From contig JAMXIF010000077.1 in NCBI GenBank assembly GCA_028583685.1, forward strand, positions 9,050,078-9,114,077: 64,000 nt of DNA, read 5' to 3'. The position numbers and the translations under genes are program-made. Source of the stretch: Petaurus breviceps papuanus. Taxonomy: Eukaryota; Chordata; Mammalia; Diprotodontia; Petauridae. Below are positions 33,801 to 45,194 of the stretch, piece by piece (positions within the stretch are counted from its first letter, which is position 1; each line of letters begins with the position of its first letter). The notes below the pieces were generated by a model, which was given only the letters and a program-made list of their open reading frames with translations, had not been told where the DNA came from and ran no database searches.

Positions 33801-34024
33801 TTCACGTTGCCATTTCAACCTAAGTACTTGTCCTTTAGGTAACTACAACCTCTAATGTAACATGATGAAATCAATGATAATGTATCAAATATTTTGTTGT
33901 TTCTAAGGTAAGAGGATTCCCTTCCCTTAAACCACCCCTCCTCTCAAATAATGATCATTCATTTATCTGTTCATTCACCAAATATTTATAAAATTACTAG
34001 ATTTCAAAGAGTCTTCATGCTTTT

Positions 34025-34220
34025 GTTTATTCCATTTGCCCTGTCTGACCCTTCTCCTTTTGGTTCACCTTTCCTTCCATTAAAGCCTAGCTAAAATCTC
34101 ACTTATTTTCACAAAGTTCTCTTTGATCTCCCTAGCATATAGTCACCTCTCCCCATTCTGAATTACTGTAACATTCCTTGGGTGCTTCATTTGGTGTTTG
34201 GCATTTCCTGCTTCATGTTA
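34025..34220 (+). mobile_element. L2 LINE fragment
   Basis: 'ttaaagcctagctaaaatct', 'ttctctttgatctccctagc' and 'gtgcttcatttggtgtttgg' are diverged L2 3' sequence. Confidence 0.6.
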
Positions 34221-34454
34221 ATAATTTTCAAGTGGACTCAGGAAATAGAAATAGGCAACTAAGTTTTAAATATTAAGGATATTAAAGAATTATAAACAAT
34301 TTACAATAAGAATAGCATGCTTGACTCAGCACACCCCTATGAGGTTAAATGATAGACTGGAGTTCAAGATAAGGAACCAAAAAATATCTTTAGCTAACAG
34401 TTGGGAGTTTACAACTGGTTTCTAATCTTTGTATCATCTAGGATGTAGTAGGTA

Positions 34455-34600
34455 AACCAATGGTTCTAGAACCATGGCAATGAGGTTTTGGTATTGCCTC
34501 TAACACTTCCTACTATCTATGTATATCTATGGACAGATCATATCCTTTTGAACCTCAGTTCCTTCTTAGTCTTCAGTATCTCCATAAAATGATGATAATG
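34455..34600 (+). mobile_element. Degraded MIR-type SINE
   Basis: 'gacagatcatatccttttga' and 'cctcagttccttcttagtct' are consistent with an old copy. Weak. Confidence 0.4.
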
Positions 34601-34639
34601 AAACACTAGAAGGTTCTATTATGGGAGGTCAACCATCAA

Positions 34640-34830
34640 TCAATGGAGTTCTTAAAGTAAAGAATCATATTGCTGGGCAACACATTAGGAAATCAAACTC
34701 CAGAGGAGTTCTCCGATCTGCCCGATGTCATGCAGCTAATTGGGAGCTAAAACTGGAACTCAAACTTCCTGACTCCCAGTTCAGTCCTTTTTTGGCTAGC
34801 CCATACTGCCTCTCAGTAGCCACATTAGCT
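34640..34830 (-). mobile_element. MIR-type SINE, antisense
   Basis: 'gatgtcatgcagctaattgg' and 'actggaactcaaacttcctg' match the reverse core. Confidence 0.6.
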
Positions 34831-35021
34831 ACATGGTTTGCCCAAATGACCATGCTGAAGATTCTAGCTCAGTAACGGTTTTAAATTTGCCTTAGTTTCC
34901 TCCAACATAATGCTAGAAATACTAGCTTTCATTCATTTTTAATCTGCCAGATCATTCTATAAAATTCAATCAATCAAAATTAATTATAGTTTGTACTTTT
35001 CATATCATGTCAGTAGAATAT

Positions 35022-35225
35022 GAGAGGCATTGTGGAATGGTAGATAGAGATGTGACCTCAGAGTCAGGGAGACCTGAGTTCAAGGCCTCCTGACACAGAC
35101 TTACTTTGGAACCCTGGATAAGTTCTCTCCCTGCCTCCAGGATTCTCTAAGACTGTAAGTTGCAAAGCAGTTGTCAGTCTGAGTTAGAAGAGGCAATTTC
35201 CTCATCAGGCATTTCTTCCACCAAG
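35022..35225 (+). mobile_element. MON1/THER1 SINE
   Basis: Head 'gaggcattgtggaatggtag', then 'ctctaagactgtaagttgca' and a 3' part near 'gaggcaatttcctcatcagg' give the full MON1/THER1 layout. Confidence 0.8.
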
Positions 35226-35324
35226 GAAATCAAATGTCCGGCTAAAGGAAAAAGAAAAAGAACCTAAAACTAACAATTTATCTAAATTCTCATGTACTTC
35301 CATAGGGCAGCTTTCTGTACTAAT

Positions 35325-35415
35325 TGCAAATATATGTGTGTATGCATGTGTATATATGTATATGTATGTATGTATATACACATAAATGTGTATGTATGTG
35401 TGTATGTGGCAATCT
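35325..35415. repeat. TATG/TG low-complexity tract
   Basis: Alternating TATG, TGTG and TATA words over about 90 bp. Confidence 0.85.
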
Positions 35416-35429
35416 CTACCCACACAGTT

Positions 35430-35950
35430 TAGAAATTTGGTTTGGATTTTTCAAGGAAATATTTCAAGTTCAAAAAGAGACTGAAAATTTTGGCAAATGT
35501 CCAACTATCCTAATTCATTTTTCCTAGCCCTACGTCTTGCTGATTAAAAAAAATAATCTGCTGTATTAGATAATATGTGATCATGATTGATGATTTTATG
35601 GGAGGAAGGGAGGAGAAACCAGTTAGACTCCTGATTAGGAGTAAAACCTTACTATTCTATCTTACTGACCAAACTAATTGATTTTAATGTGTGCAGTGGG
35701 GGGCACCACCATTCCCCATCTAACCCCATAGAAGTATCTCAGGGTTTTCATTCCATATATTCAATTGGAAGCAAAAAGAAACAGGATGGGGAGAGAGGAA
35801 AGGGAAAAGGGAAGAAAGGTTGAAGGACTCTTGCTACAGTCATTGAATCTGCTCTTCTTTCATGGTCATTTTCTTTTCATTTTCGATGGATGTATGAGTT
35901 CAATAGTATGGGTTCTCCCATGATGCAGATATTCAGATGACAAACTCATA
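35430..35950. other. Unassigned sequence
   Basis: I see no gene or clear repeat. Confidence 0.4.
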
Positions 35951-35972
35951 TATGTCCTCTTATCCTGTGAAA

Positions 35973-36242
35973 CAGAGAGATGGCTGGTGACACAGTCAAC
36001 AGGGCAGTGGACCTGGAGTCTGGAAGACCGGAGTCCAAATCTAGCCTTAGACGCTTACTAGCCATGTGACCCCACGAGCAAATTACTTAACCACTGTTTG
36101 CCTCGATTTACTCAACTGTAAAATGGGGGAAATAATAACACCTATCTCCCAGAGCTGTTATGAGGATTAATTTAGATAATATCTATAAAGAGTTTAGTAC
36201 AGTGGCTGGCACAAAGTAGGAGCTGTATAAATTCTTATTCCA
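35973..36242 (+). mobile_element. MIR-type SINE, long form, with target duplication
   Basis: The copy runs to 'ggctggcacaaagtaggagc'. The word tcttatcctgtga occurs at 35958-35970 and again at 36243-36255, bracketing it as a 13-bp target duplication. Confidence 0.85.
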
Positions 36243-36394
36243 TCTTATCCTGTGAGATCGTCATTCATGATCCCTCCACCATGCAAAAACTCCCAGGGGA
36301 TCCAGCCAATTTGATGCCAATTTTTCTCTCTTTATCATGACCTGTAAACACTACTATCATAAGTGTAAATACCACTCAAGCCTACAGGACACAC

Positions 36395-36530
36395 TCATCA
36401 CAAACACTGAGCAATTATTCAGAGTTTACTATGTGCCAGATTCTGTGCTAATGGCTAAAGATACTACAACGACAACAAAAGCAAGAAGCAGGCCCTGAGA
36501 GCTCCTAATGGATTCCATTCTGATGATCAC
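36395..36530 (-). mobile_element. L2 3' end, antisense
   Basis: 'tttactatgtgccagattct' and 'gcaggccctgagagctccta' match reverse L2. Confidence 0.7.
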
Positions 36531-36639
36531 CCTGTGTTTTCTGCACCTAACCAGCCTACGTTCTTTTCCAATCATAAATCACTCTGATGACATTTTTTAT
36601 CCTGCTTCCCTTATAAAATTCTTAGTTGAAAATGTGATG

Positions 36640-37202
36640 CTGCCTACTCATTCATGCCCACCGTGATTCTCTCCATTACTTTAGTTTAACCCTCAAGTTC
36701 AGGTCTTCAGAGACTAATACTCCAAGACTCACAAAAAACACATCATTGTAAGAATATTGCTTTTAAACAGTTGAACTTTTGATTCATGGAGAAGGTTGGC
36801 ATCCTTATGGATTTCCCATGTTTATGAAAACCATATTAAATTCCCTAAAAGATGAAACCATGCAGATAACTGTTTGATGACCCAAAGATTACCAATAGTA
36901 AGCCAGAAAGAAGACAGGATGAGGTACATTAACTAAAGGTGTTTGTCACTGTCATGGGGAATCCCTAAGGCAGAATCCAAGTGTAAAAATTCTTTACAGA
37001 CAGTGAGTTGTTCCTGTTTGTGGATGATGTTGATCTGAGGGCATCAAGTCTCAGGACATCACTTAATTTCTCAAGTGAAATCTATAATCAATCAAAAGAA
37101 TTTAACTAGAAAAAAAAACAAGTTGATGAAAAATGGTTATGGTCTGGATTATGTTATATATTTGGATGGGCAACCCATCAAGTTGACCCATTGCTACCTA
37201 GA
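36640..37202 (+). mobile_element. RTE-type LINE relic, reverse transcriptase
   Basis: At about 37011-37050 the text 'ctgtttgtggatgatgttga' translates to LFVDDVD, the catalytic palm motif in RTE form. At 37075-37200 the plus frame contains KKNKLMKNGYGLDYVIYLDGQ, like the region after the catalytic motif in RTE elements. A SINE follows at 37203, and the relic seems to resume at 37359. It is old and broken. Confidence 0.6.
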
Positions 37203-37358
37203 TTTTTTTTTTGCTTTTTTTTGTAGGGCAATTGGGGTTAAGCGACTTGCCCAAGGTCACACAGCTAGTTTTGTGTCAAGTGTCTGAGGCCAGATTTGAA
37301 CTTGGGTCCTCCTGATTCCAGGGCCAGTGCTGTACTCACTGTGCCACCTAGCCACGCG
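37203..37358 (-). mobile_element. WSINE1-like SINE inside the RTE relic, antisense
   Basis: 'agggcaattggggttaagcg', 'gatttgaacttgggtcctcc' and 'cactgtgccacctagccacg' give a full antisense copy. The 10-bp word acctagattt occurs at about 37196 and again at about 37364 as its target duplication. Confidence 0.9.
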
Positions 37359-37500
37359 TAGAAACCTAGATTTCAATGAACACTATTCATGGACCCACAG
37401 TTGAACAGGACTGGGGGCAGGGCAAATTGTCTTGGGAAACTTTGTAGTCCTAAGACATATAAAAATGCAAACAACTAGAGAGGGGAAACATCTGGACACA
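37359..37500 (+). mobile_element. RTE-type LINE relic, continuation
   Basis: 'ttcatggacccacagttgaa' with 'caggactgggggcagg' resembles the LNMDPQLNQEL-type segment of RTE proteins after the palm. Inferred from position and wording. Confidence 0.45.
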
Positions 37501-37820
37501 GTCATCTCCCCATAGGACAGTGACTCCAAATGCCCTGGTCTTGTTCCAGTCTGTTCAGTTTAATCTGGCACCCATTGGCAAGGAATGCTTCTGTGGCACA
37601 GTAGAGGTGCTAGAAACTGATCAACTGCCAAGGCTTACATAAGAACCTCCCTTGACCCCAGGTGTTTTCAGTGTGACTGCCAATCCCCAGAAAAATGCCT
37701 GCCCTCAACAGGGACTAAAGGAAGGAAAAATAAGTGAGTGGTAAAGTCACAGGAGTGGGCAGAACAGTGATTGAATGAGTAAAGAGATGGGGCAGTGGAA
37801 GGATGGGAAAGGCATATGAG
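37501..37820. other. Unassigned sequence
   Basis: No gene is seen; it may hold more RTE remains. Confidence 0.35.
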
Positions 37821-37821
37821 G

Positions 37822-37955
37822 ACAGTCAGGAATCAATCTATCAGGAAATACTGATTAGGTACTGATGACATTCTAGGCATTATCTTAAGCAGTCTAAATA
37901 CAAAAAACAAATAATGTCAGACCTCAAGGAATTTAAAATTTACCGGGGGAGGATT
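37822..37955 (-). mobile_element. L2 3' end, antisense
   Basis: 'gtactgatgacattctaggc' and 'cagacctcaaggaatttaaa' match diverged reverse L2. Confidence 0.55.
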
Positions 37956-38124
37956 TTGAGGGAAGATAAGGTTGAGAGAAGATGGAGTCATCACTAAACT
38001 CAATCTGGCTTGCCTTAGTTCCTATTTCTTTCCAGGTTTGTTCCTTGAGTTTCCATCACGTTCCCCTCCCCCTCAGGTTCCTCCCTTCTTCAGATTATGT
38101 ACCTTCCTGAAGCAGTAGTCCTTT

Positions 38125-38200
38125 ATTGTGTTTAGGGTCAGTTCAACGCAGCCCTACTAAGTTTGAAGCACTGTGTTAAGCACCAAAATATAAAGAAAAA
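38125..38200 (-). mobile_element. L2 3' end fragment, antisense
   Basis: 'gaagcactgtgttaagcacc' with 'aaaatataaagaaaaagcaa' resembles reverse L2. Confidence 0.5.
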
Positions 38201-38411
38201 GCAACACGATTACTTCCTACTGGTACAACGTAAGTCTTTAATAAATGCTTGCTGTTTGACAGCTTGGTTGATACTCAGTGGATAGCCTATATATTCAAAA
38301 GGTATCCACATATGAGAAAGAGAAGAAGGCCCCCACCCTAATGAGTACACCCCCCCCCCGGGGAGGACTTTTAGGAAGGAACAGATGTATACAACTAAGT
38401 TTAATATTGGC

Positions 38412-38660
38412 AATTAGATGGTACAGTAAAGACATCATTGGGCTTGAAATCAGGAAGACTCATCTTCATAAGTTCAAAGCTGGCTGCAGACACTCACTAG
38501 CTGTGTGATCCTGGGCATGTCACTTAACCCTGTTTGCCCCAATTTCTCATATGTAAAATTAGTTGAAGAAGAAAACAGCGAATCTTTCTAGTATCCTTGA
38601 TGAGAAAACCCTTAAATGGGGTCAAGAAATGTCAGGTACAACTGAAAAAACAAAAAACAA
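38412..38660 (+). mobile_element. MAR1-like SINE
   Basis: Head 'caattagatggtacagtaaa', 'tgatcctgggcatgtcactt', 'cttaaatggggtcaagaaat' and 'gtcaggtacaactgaaaaaa'. Confidence 0.8.
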
Positions 38661-38724
38661 AAAGTATAATACAAGGTAGGGTGTGATGACAGAAAAGAGA
38701 GCTCCCAAGTTATTCTAAGAAAAT

Positions 38725-38800
38725 TGGAAGAAGAGGAAGAGAAGGAAGGGGGAGGAGGAGGAGGGGGAAGAGGAAGAGGAGGAGGAGGAGGAGGAGGGAC
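38725..38800. repeat. GGA/GAA microsatellite
   Basis: A nearly pure purine GGA/GAAGA run on the plus strand. Confidence 0.9.
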
Positions 38801-39248
38801 CTGAGCTAAACCTTTCAGGAAAGCAATGGTTATTACCTAGTGGAGACAGAGAGAAATCATTCCAACAATAAGGTGGTTATATGTACACTTCATATTCTCT
38901 TTTAGATTTCCCAGAAGCCTTCCTGGAGCTCATCAGTTTTCATGGTGTTAATTCTGAAAACAAAAAAAAAGGACTCAAATCCTTTAGTGAGACAAGCTAT
39001 GAAGTAGGACACTGGTTCAAAGTCATGTGGAGAGAAGCGGGGGACATGATGGCCAGGATATGACTTTGAAGTCCTGTTCTTTCATTTGCTATGCCGGGAA
39101 ATGAGGGTCCTCCATGAGAGTAGTTAGGTTGGTGAACTGAAGAGCGTGCTAGACTTCAGTTCAGAAACACTGAGTTCAAATGATGCCTCAGATATTTACT
39201 AGCTATGTGACCTTGGGCAAGTCACTTGATCAATTTCATCCTCAGTGT

Positions 39249-39520
39249 GCGTTGTTATTATTGATTCGGTTGTAGTTCAGCTGTTTCAGCTGAGTGCAAC
39301 TCTCCATGTTCCCATTTGGGGTTTCTTTGGCAAAGACACTGAAGTGGTTTGCCATTTTTTTCCATCTCATTTTTACAGATGAGGAAACTGAGATGAACAG
39401 GGCTTGCCCAGGTGACTTGCCCAGGGTCTCCCAGCTAGTCAGTGTCTACAGACAGCTTTGAAAGTGGGTCTTCCCAACCCCAGGACCAGTACTCTATTCA
39501 CTGTGCCACCTAGCTGCCCT
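39249..39520 (-). mobile_element. MAR1-like SINE inside a MIR-type SINE, antisense
   Basis: 'cagctgtttcagctgagtgc' and 'cccatttggggtttctttgg' lead into 'ctattcactgtgccacctag' and 'ctgcc'. The word cctcagt is found on both sides (about 39241 and 39519) as a short target duplication. Confidence 0.85.
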
Positions 39521-39601
39521 CAGTTTACTCTTCTGAAAAATAAGAATAATAGCACCCATCTTAGAGAATTGTTACAAATCCTTTAAGTTTGAATAAGGAT
39601 G

Positions 39602-39680
39602 AGTCTATTAGCCAGGAAACATTTATTAAGGGCCTAATATGTGACAACCACTGAGCTAAGCACTGGGGACACTATAGTAA
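39602..39680 (-). mobile_element. L2 3' end fragment, antisense
   Basis: 'aacatttattaagggcctaa' and 'gagctaagcactggggacac' match reverse L2. Confidence 0.7.
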
Positions 39681-39759
39681 GTAGACCTAATGAGACAATA
39701 TATAAAATGTTTTACAAACCTCCAAGTCCTATATAAATGTTAACTATTATTATTACAAA

Positions 39760-41285
39760 GCTCCCTGCTTCCCCCAATGAGTAGAAATGACCATGGTCTC
39801 TATAGCCCTCCCATTTCCCATGTTGCTATCATGAGTTCTCCAACCTAATCTCAAGGGCTGTGCCAAGAAACCCAGAAGACTCAGTGCTGCTGCTGCAGAC
39901 ACTAACCTAACCCCCTGTTGGAAATGACAATGATGATGTAGGCAGTCCTCAGTATATTTTGGAAGCATCAGGGGTAGCCTGCAATGATTAGACAAGTACT
40001 CACCTGGGAGACATGATTGGGAAGGTGGGAGTTTAGGGAAATGGGTGGTGTGTTTGTTGGCTATTTGTTCAAACTCCTTGTTACATATCTTGCATTTTTC
40101 CTTAATTGAATTTTATTTTCTTCACTAAGCTGTCAGATCATTTATTCTGGAATGATTTGAGGATACTCAGCATGAATTGGGGCTCGTGAGCTGAGGATTG
40201 AGAGAGAGCTAATTGTCCCTTGAGTACAAGGGGCCCAGGTGCTATATAGGCAAGAGCAGGTAGCCCGTGAGAATCCATAGAGGAGGAAGGAAATGGCATG
40301 TTGAGTTTATGAATTAAAACTCGAAATTTACAATGGAGACAAGTTGCAGAGGATTTTAAATATGCCATCTGGTCCTACTCAGAGCCAGTTTCATAATCAG
40401 AGCACCAATTCTGACAAAATAGGCTCTGTATTCAAATTCTCATTTCTCTCCCCCTCCCCCAATTCAACTAAGAACATGGAAGTATATAAAAGCAGTTTGA
40501 TTTTATAATCCTAAATGGTCTCACCATACAACAGAAGCTGTGATCCCTGACCTCTTTCTCCAAAGGCTCTTCTCTAGTCTCAGCTTTCTTCTTTCCCCCT
40601 TGACTGGAGAAATCTCTGTCCTTCTCTTCCTCTATTTCCTTATGTCTTCTGTCTTTAACTCCGCTGGAGTCCTCATGAATTGTGTCATAGATGGAAAGAG
40701 CCATATTGTTCTATAATGTGTCCTTCCTCTTTGTCTCTTTCTATTTCAAAATTTCATTCAAGGAACAGCAAAGAAAGGTCAGAATGGGCCCTGACTGCCT
40801 CACAATGTGCACGATTCTTCACCTGCAGCCCAGGGGCCCACAAAAAGTGGTCATATCCTTTAATGCTTTTAAAATTATCCAGGGAAATCAAAGAAATCCC
40901 TTCCAATCCCATCTTTATCACCAGAAGTCCATTGATCAATGTAGGTAAAGGGAGAACACATCAAGGGGAAATGGCATTTAGAAAGTATGATTTGATCCCT
41001 ACAGCTGAATGGTCACTGCAAGCTAAATTCCCATCTGAACAGAAGGATAAATCAGTAAGAGAATGTCAGGTGTGAAGTTTCTCACTCAGGAAAACACACA
41101 CACACAGAAGGAATCAACTCCAGTTCTCTTTAATTACTGCATACATTAGAGTGAGGCAGTGTGGCAGTGTGCCATTGACATAGCAATAGTGATATAAATG
41201 AGACCATAGGAGAGGCAAATAATACAAGGAGACTGCTCCAGAAACATTCAGCTTAACTGGTTTATTGATTATGATGAATCGACCT
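39760..41285. other. Longest repeat-free stretch, open frames without recognised product
   Basis: No repeat family is apparent over about 1.5 kb. There is a 78-codon antisense frame (40468-40704) with a highly charged middle (lysine/glutamate-rich) and a 131-codon sense frame (40680-41075). I recognise neither and see no exon structure. A candidate for conserved non-coding sequence or an unrecognised exon. Confidence 0.3.
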
Positions 41286-41301
41286 TAATAATCAACAGAT
41301 G

Positions 41302-41461
41302 GGGGAGGCTAGGTGGTGCAGTGAATAGAGCACCGGCCCTGGAGTCAAGAGGACCTGAGTTCAAATCCAGCCTCAGACACAACACAAAAACTAACCATGT
41401 GACCTTGGGCAAGTCACTTACCCCCAATTGACCTCCAAAAAGAAAAAAAAAAAAAAAAACC
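41302..41461 (+). mobile_element. WSINE1-like SINE with target duplication
   Basis: It is nearly full length with an A-rich tail. The word ataatcaacaga occurs at about 41288 and 41464 on either side, a 12-bp or longer duplication. Confidence 0.92.
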
Positions 41462-41629
41462 ACATAATCAACAGAGGCAGATTCTATACCAAATTCCTTT
41501 TGTATGTATGAAATTAAATGAAATGTATGAATTCAGGCATGACATCTAAATTCCACGGGAGTCAGTTTTACTGTCTGGAAAAGAAGGCCATTGAACTCAA
41601 TGGTTTTCTAGTTCTTTGATACAGTCAAT

Positions 41630-41750
41630 CAACAATTATTTATTAAGAGGTATGATGTACCATACTGTATGCTAGGGGCTGACCATGCTAGAACAAAGAA
41701 TGAAACAACCGCTATTCTTAAGGAGCTTATACTATAATGAGAGAGATGAG
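41630..41750 (-). mobile_element. L2 3' end, antisense
   Basis: 'caacaattatttattaagag' and 'taaggagcttatactataat' match reverse L2. A TG/TATG tract follows at 41755-41830. Confidence 0.7.
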
Positions 41751-41851
41751 AATGAATGTGTGTGAATATTTGTGTGTGCATGTGTGTATACATGTATGTA
41801 TGTATACAGATATGTAGATACACGTCTACATGTCTGTGCTTAGGTCCAGAG

Positions 41852-42127
41852 GGAGTTTGGTGATACAATGAATAGAGTAATGGACCTGGAGTCAGGATGA
41901 CCTTAGCTCAAATCTGGCCTCAGACAGCTACTAACACTGATCAGGGTATTTAACCTCTGTTTCCTCAACTGTAAAATGGGAATAATAACAGCCCCTACCT
42001 CACAGGGTGTCTGTGAAGATCAATGAGATCTTTGGGAATTTTTTTGGTGTTTTATTTTTTCTTTAAAGCATTTAGCACAGGACCTGGCGCATAGTAGGTG
42101 CTATGCCATATTATTTTCTTCCCCTCT
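41852..42127 (+). mobile_element. MIR-type SINE, long form
   Basis: 'ttggtgatacaatgaataga', 'ttcctcaactgtaaaatggg' and 'gcgcatagtaggtgctatgc'. A T-rich stretch (about 42038-42065) seems to be added within the tail. Confidence 0.75.
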
Positions 42128-42354
42128 ATAACATGAATAGAATAAACACAAATATATACAAAGTTGCTAATGACATGATCAAAATTCTCAGAGCCATTAT
42201 TGTTTAGTTGAATGAATTGGTTCTCATTTTGAATGCTGTATCTCTGTTCTCACATAATTCATATATTTCTATTTTGCAGAAGAGCTGTATAAATAATCCT
42301 GATGATGAAACTATTCTAATTATCCAGTTGATGGTAACGGGAGTGGATCCATTT

Positions 42355-42562
42355 ATTGTTCCAGCATTCAGCTGTGTCTGCCTCTTTGTGATCTCATGGA
42401 CCTGGAGCAGTTTACCATTTCCTTCTCCAATTTTAAGCAGGTAGAGGTCAAGTAACTTGCCCAGGGTCACAAAGCTAATCAGTGTCTGAGGTCAAATTTG
42501 AACTCTGGCCTTTCCAACACCAAGCCCAGGGCTCAACCCACTGTGCCACCTAGCTATCCCAT
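42355..42562 (-). mobile_element. MAR1-like SINE, antisense
   Basis: 'ttcagctgtgtctgcctctt', 'agtttaccatttccttctcc' and 'cactgtgccacctagctatc'. The middle of the tail is shorter than usual. Confidence 0.8.
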
Positions 42563-42759
42563 AAGTTATCCCAAATACCCAGTGGAGCTATGATTTTATC
42601 ATTGTAGAAATTCCCTTCAACAACACAGATTACAACCCATACTTGCCTGCTTATGCTTATCTTGCCATAGTATTATCATCAAGGGTTCGGCACCACAGGT
42701 TATGTCTTGCATTTGCCACGTGATTAGCCCATGTTCTTCCAATTTTGAAAATGGACCAG

Positions 42760-42897
42760 GGGCAGCTAGGTGGAGCAGTGAATAGAGCACCAGCCCTGGA
42801 GTCAGGAGGACCTGAGTTGAAACACTTCACACTTACTGTGTGACCTTGGGCAAGTACTTAACCCCAATTGCTTTGCCTTGCCCCGTCTAGGAAAAAA
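42760..42897 (+). mobile_element. WSINE1-like SINE
   Basis: 'gggcagctaggtggagcagt' runs to 'ccccaattgctttgccttgc'. The flanks aaaatggaccag and aaaatggatcag look like a target duplication with one change. A short internal deletion removes the usual B-box words. Confidence 0.85.
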
Positions 42898-43164
42898 AAA
42901 ATGGATCAGCTGGGGACTGCATAAAGGAAGTAGAGAAATAGAAAAAAAAAAAAGAACAGAATTCATGATCTTTTAGAACAAACTGTCACTTCCTAATATG
43001 GATTCTCCCTATTTACATAAGTATTTAAATAAATTGAATTAAATGAAATTTTACTTAGCATGTGTTTGGTTCAGATTCATGGAATCATAAACTGAATGGC
43101 TTTATTGGAATGACTTTGATACCAACATGAAGGTTTTCAAATGACTACTAATAGCTAATTATTA

Positions 43165-43345
43165 AGGTTAACACTTCAAAGTATACAAAGTGTTCTGCCT
43201 AAATTAGAGATTTAGAACAACCCTGTGAGGTATTATTACCCTTGATTTTCAGATGAAGAAACTGAGACTCAGAGTAAGTCACCAAAGTTAGTAGGTATCA
43301 CATATCTCAGATTCCAAGTCCACTCCTGATCCCACTATCCCATGC
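43165..43345 (-). mobile_element. MIR-type SINE, antisense
   Basis: 'acaaccctgtgaggtattat' and 'cagatgaagaaactgagact' mark the reverse MIR tail and core. Confidence 0.75.
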
Positions 43346-43456
43346 TGGTTCTCAATAATAAGGTAACATTCATGTTTAGGAAGAAACTAAGTTAAAAAAT
43401 CCAAAATCTCATCTTCATTTTTCTTTTCTGTTCTTCCCTGCATCTTTGTGATTCTG

Positions 43457-43620
<164 letters not shown>

Positions 43621-43839
43621 CATAAATGCCATTCATCGATGGCCTCTCAAATTTTGATAATCTACCAAGAAAAACTTAAATTAAAATATTAAAATAAAGA
43701 ATAGAAATCTGTTGTGACTGGTTATCCAGAAAACAAAAACCTTTGCAGAAACATATAAATATCAGTAGAACACCAGACCTGCCAGACATGTGGCCAAAAT
43801 TCATGTTACTTAACCTGGTTCTCTTCCTCATCTACTTCA

Positions 43840-44130
43840 ATAAACACCAGTAAGTTCTTACTACCTGCCTAGGAATTGTACTAGCATCCAGGGATACAAA
43901 AACAAATAGCCAGTGTCCTCAAGGGGGTTGCATTCTACTGAATGTAGTGACGCATATGTAAGAAAATACACATACCAAAAAGTAAGTATAGTTACTTAGA
44001 GGGGAATTTCAGACTGAGGAGGGGTTGGAAAATCAGGAAAATCTTCCTCTTGGAGTTTGCACTTAGCTTTGAAAGGAGATAGACATTTCATGGGTAAGAC
44101 TGAAAGAACAATTCCTTTAAAAGCAGAACC
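43840..44130 (-). mobile_element. L2 LINE 3' region, antisense
   Basis: 'aattgtactagcatccaggg', 'gtcctcaagggggttgcatt' and 'ggaaaatcttcctcttggag' follow the reverse L2 order for nearly 300 bp. Confidence 0.65.
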
Positions 44131-44134
44131 TTCA

Positions 44135-44985
44135 GAGACAATCAAAAAACAATAGTTTCTTTGTCCTAATTCCCTCATTTCTAAGTTTCATAGTCGCTAT
44201 TCCTAAAATGAAAAAAAAAAGCATAATTGATCAAGAAACCCAGTTTCAACATTTTTAAATGTTTTAAATGTTCTTAGTTCACCAAAACAATATTGACCTG
44301 TCACTTAATGCCCTCTTTTCTCTATAGGGAAGTCTCCCCTTGGCAGAAGAGCTCTACATATTGGCATGTATTGAAATAGACTGAATCAAATTAGCATCTA
44401 GTTGAGATGGGGATGTAGCAAGGGGATGTCTCCATGCCTCCAAATTCCTCCGAGAGGAGCCGCAGTGTCAAACTTGTGATATGGTGTCAAGATGAAATAT
44501 ACTTTGAATTTTATTAATAGTATGGCACACCTTTCAGAACTCCTTCAATTGTCAGGCTAGAGCTGGGTTGAGTGCTACCAGCAGAGGCTGATGGAGATCA
44601 ACACTTTTTTTGACACTCTTGCTACCAAGTGCTTATAAAGTGTTTATATCTATAATTGTGTCAAATTATGCTAATTGAGTACTGAAAAGACACTAGTATG
44701 TTGAAGGATTCAAAAAGTGTATTACCCAAAGTGTCTCATAGGGGCTCTTCAAGTTAGGTGCTTGGGGGACATTCCCTCCCCCTATCTATTGAACACCTCA
44801 GAGTATAATGTCTTAAATTATTGTCTTTGTTTTCATTTAATTTTCCAAAGCAAGACCCAGAGATGCACATGCATTTCACTCTAATATACTAAATATTAAT
44901 TTTTAAAATTAACTGTTTTTCTTCCAAGAGCATTCCCACCCCCCATGAAAGTATTACATTTTAGTGGTTAATTACTTAGTGACAA
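44135..44985. other. Unassigned sequence
   Basis: I see no gene or clear repeat. Confidence 0.4.
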
Positions 44986-44987
44986 AA

Positions 44988-45190
44988 GGGACTGTGTGGC
45001 TTATTATATAAAAGCTCCATCTTGGAGTCAGGCAGTCTTGGGTGCAGGTCTGATACTGACTAGCTGTGTGACGATGGGCAAATCATCTAACCTCTCAGTG
45101 CCACAGGCAACTTTCACCAAATGATTTTAAGTTGCTGAGTAATCACTGATCTGCATTGGTGGCCATGGGAGTTCCCCTTGACAATAAATC
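44988..45190 (+). mobile_element. MON1/THER1 SINE
   Basis: 'gactagctgtgtgacgatgg', 'cctctcagtgccacaggcaa', 'ctgatctgcattggtggcca' and 'gggagttcccc' give the full MON1/THER1 order. Confidence 0.85.
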
Positions 45191-45194
45191 TCAG

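Larger units (their letters stand above)
39118..39755 (+). mobile_element. MIR-type SINE split by other repeats
   Basis: The first arm, 39118-39248, carries 'actagctatgtgaccttggg'. The second arm resumes at 39521 with 'ctcagtttactcttctgaaa' and 'gaataatagcacccatctta', and the tail words 'gttttacaaacctccaagtc' and 'ctatataaatgttaactatt' follow after 39690. A MAR1 (39249-39520) and an L2-like piece (about 39602-39680) separate the parts. Membership of the last arm is inferred. Confidence 0.65.
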
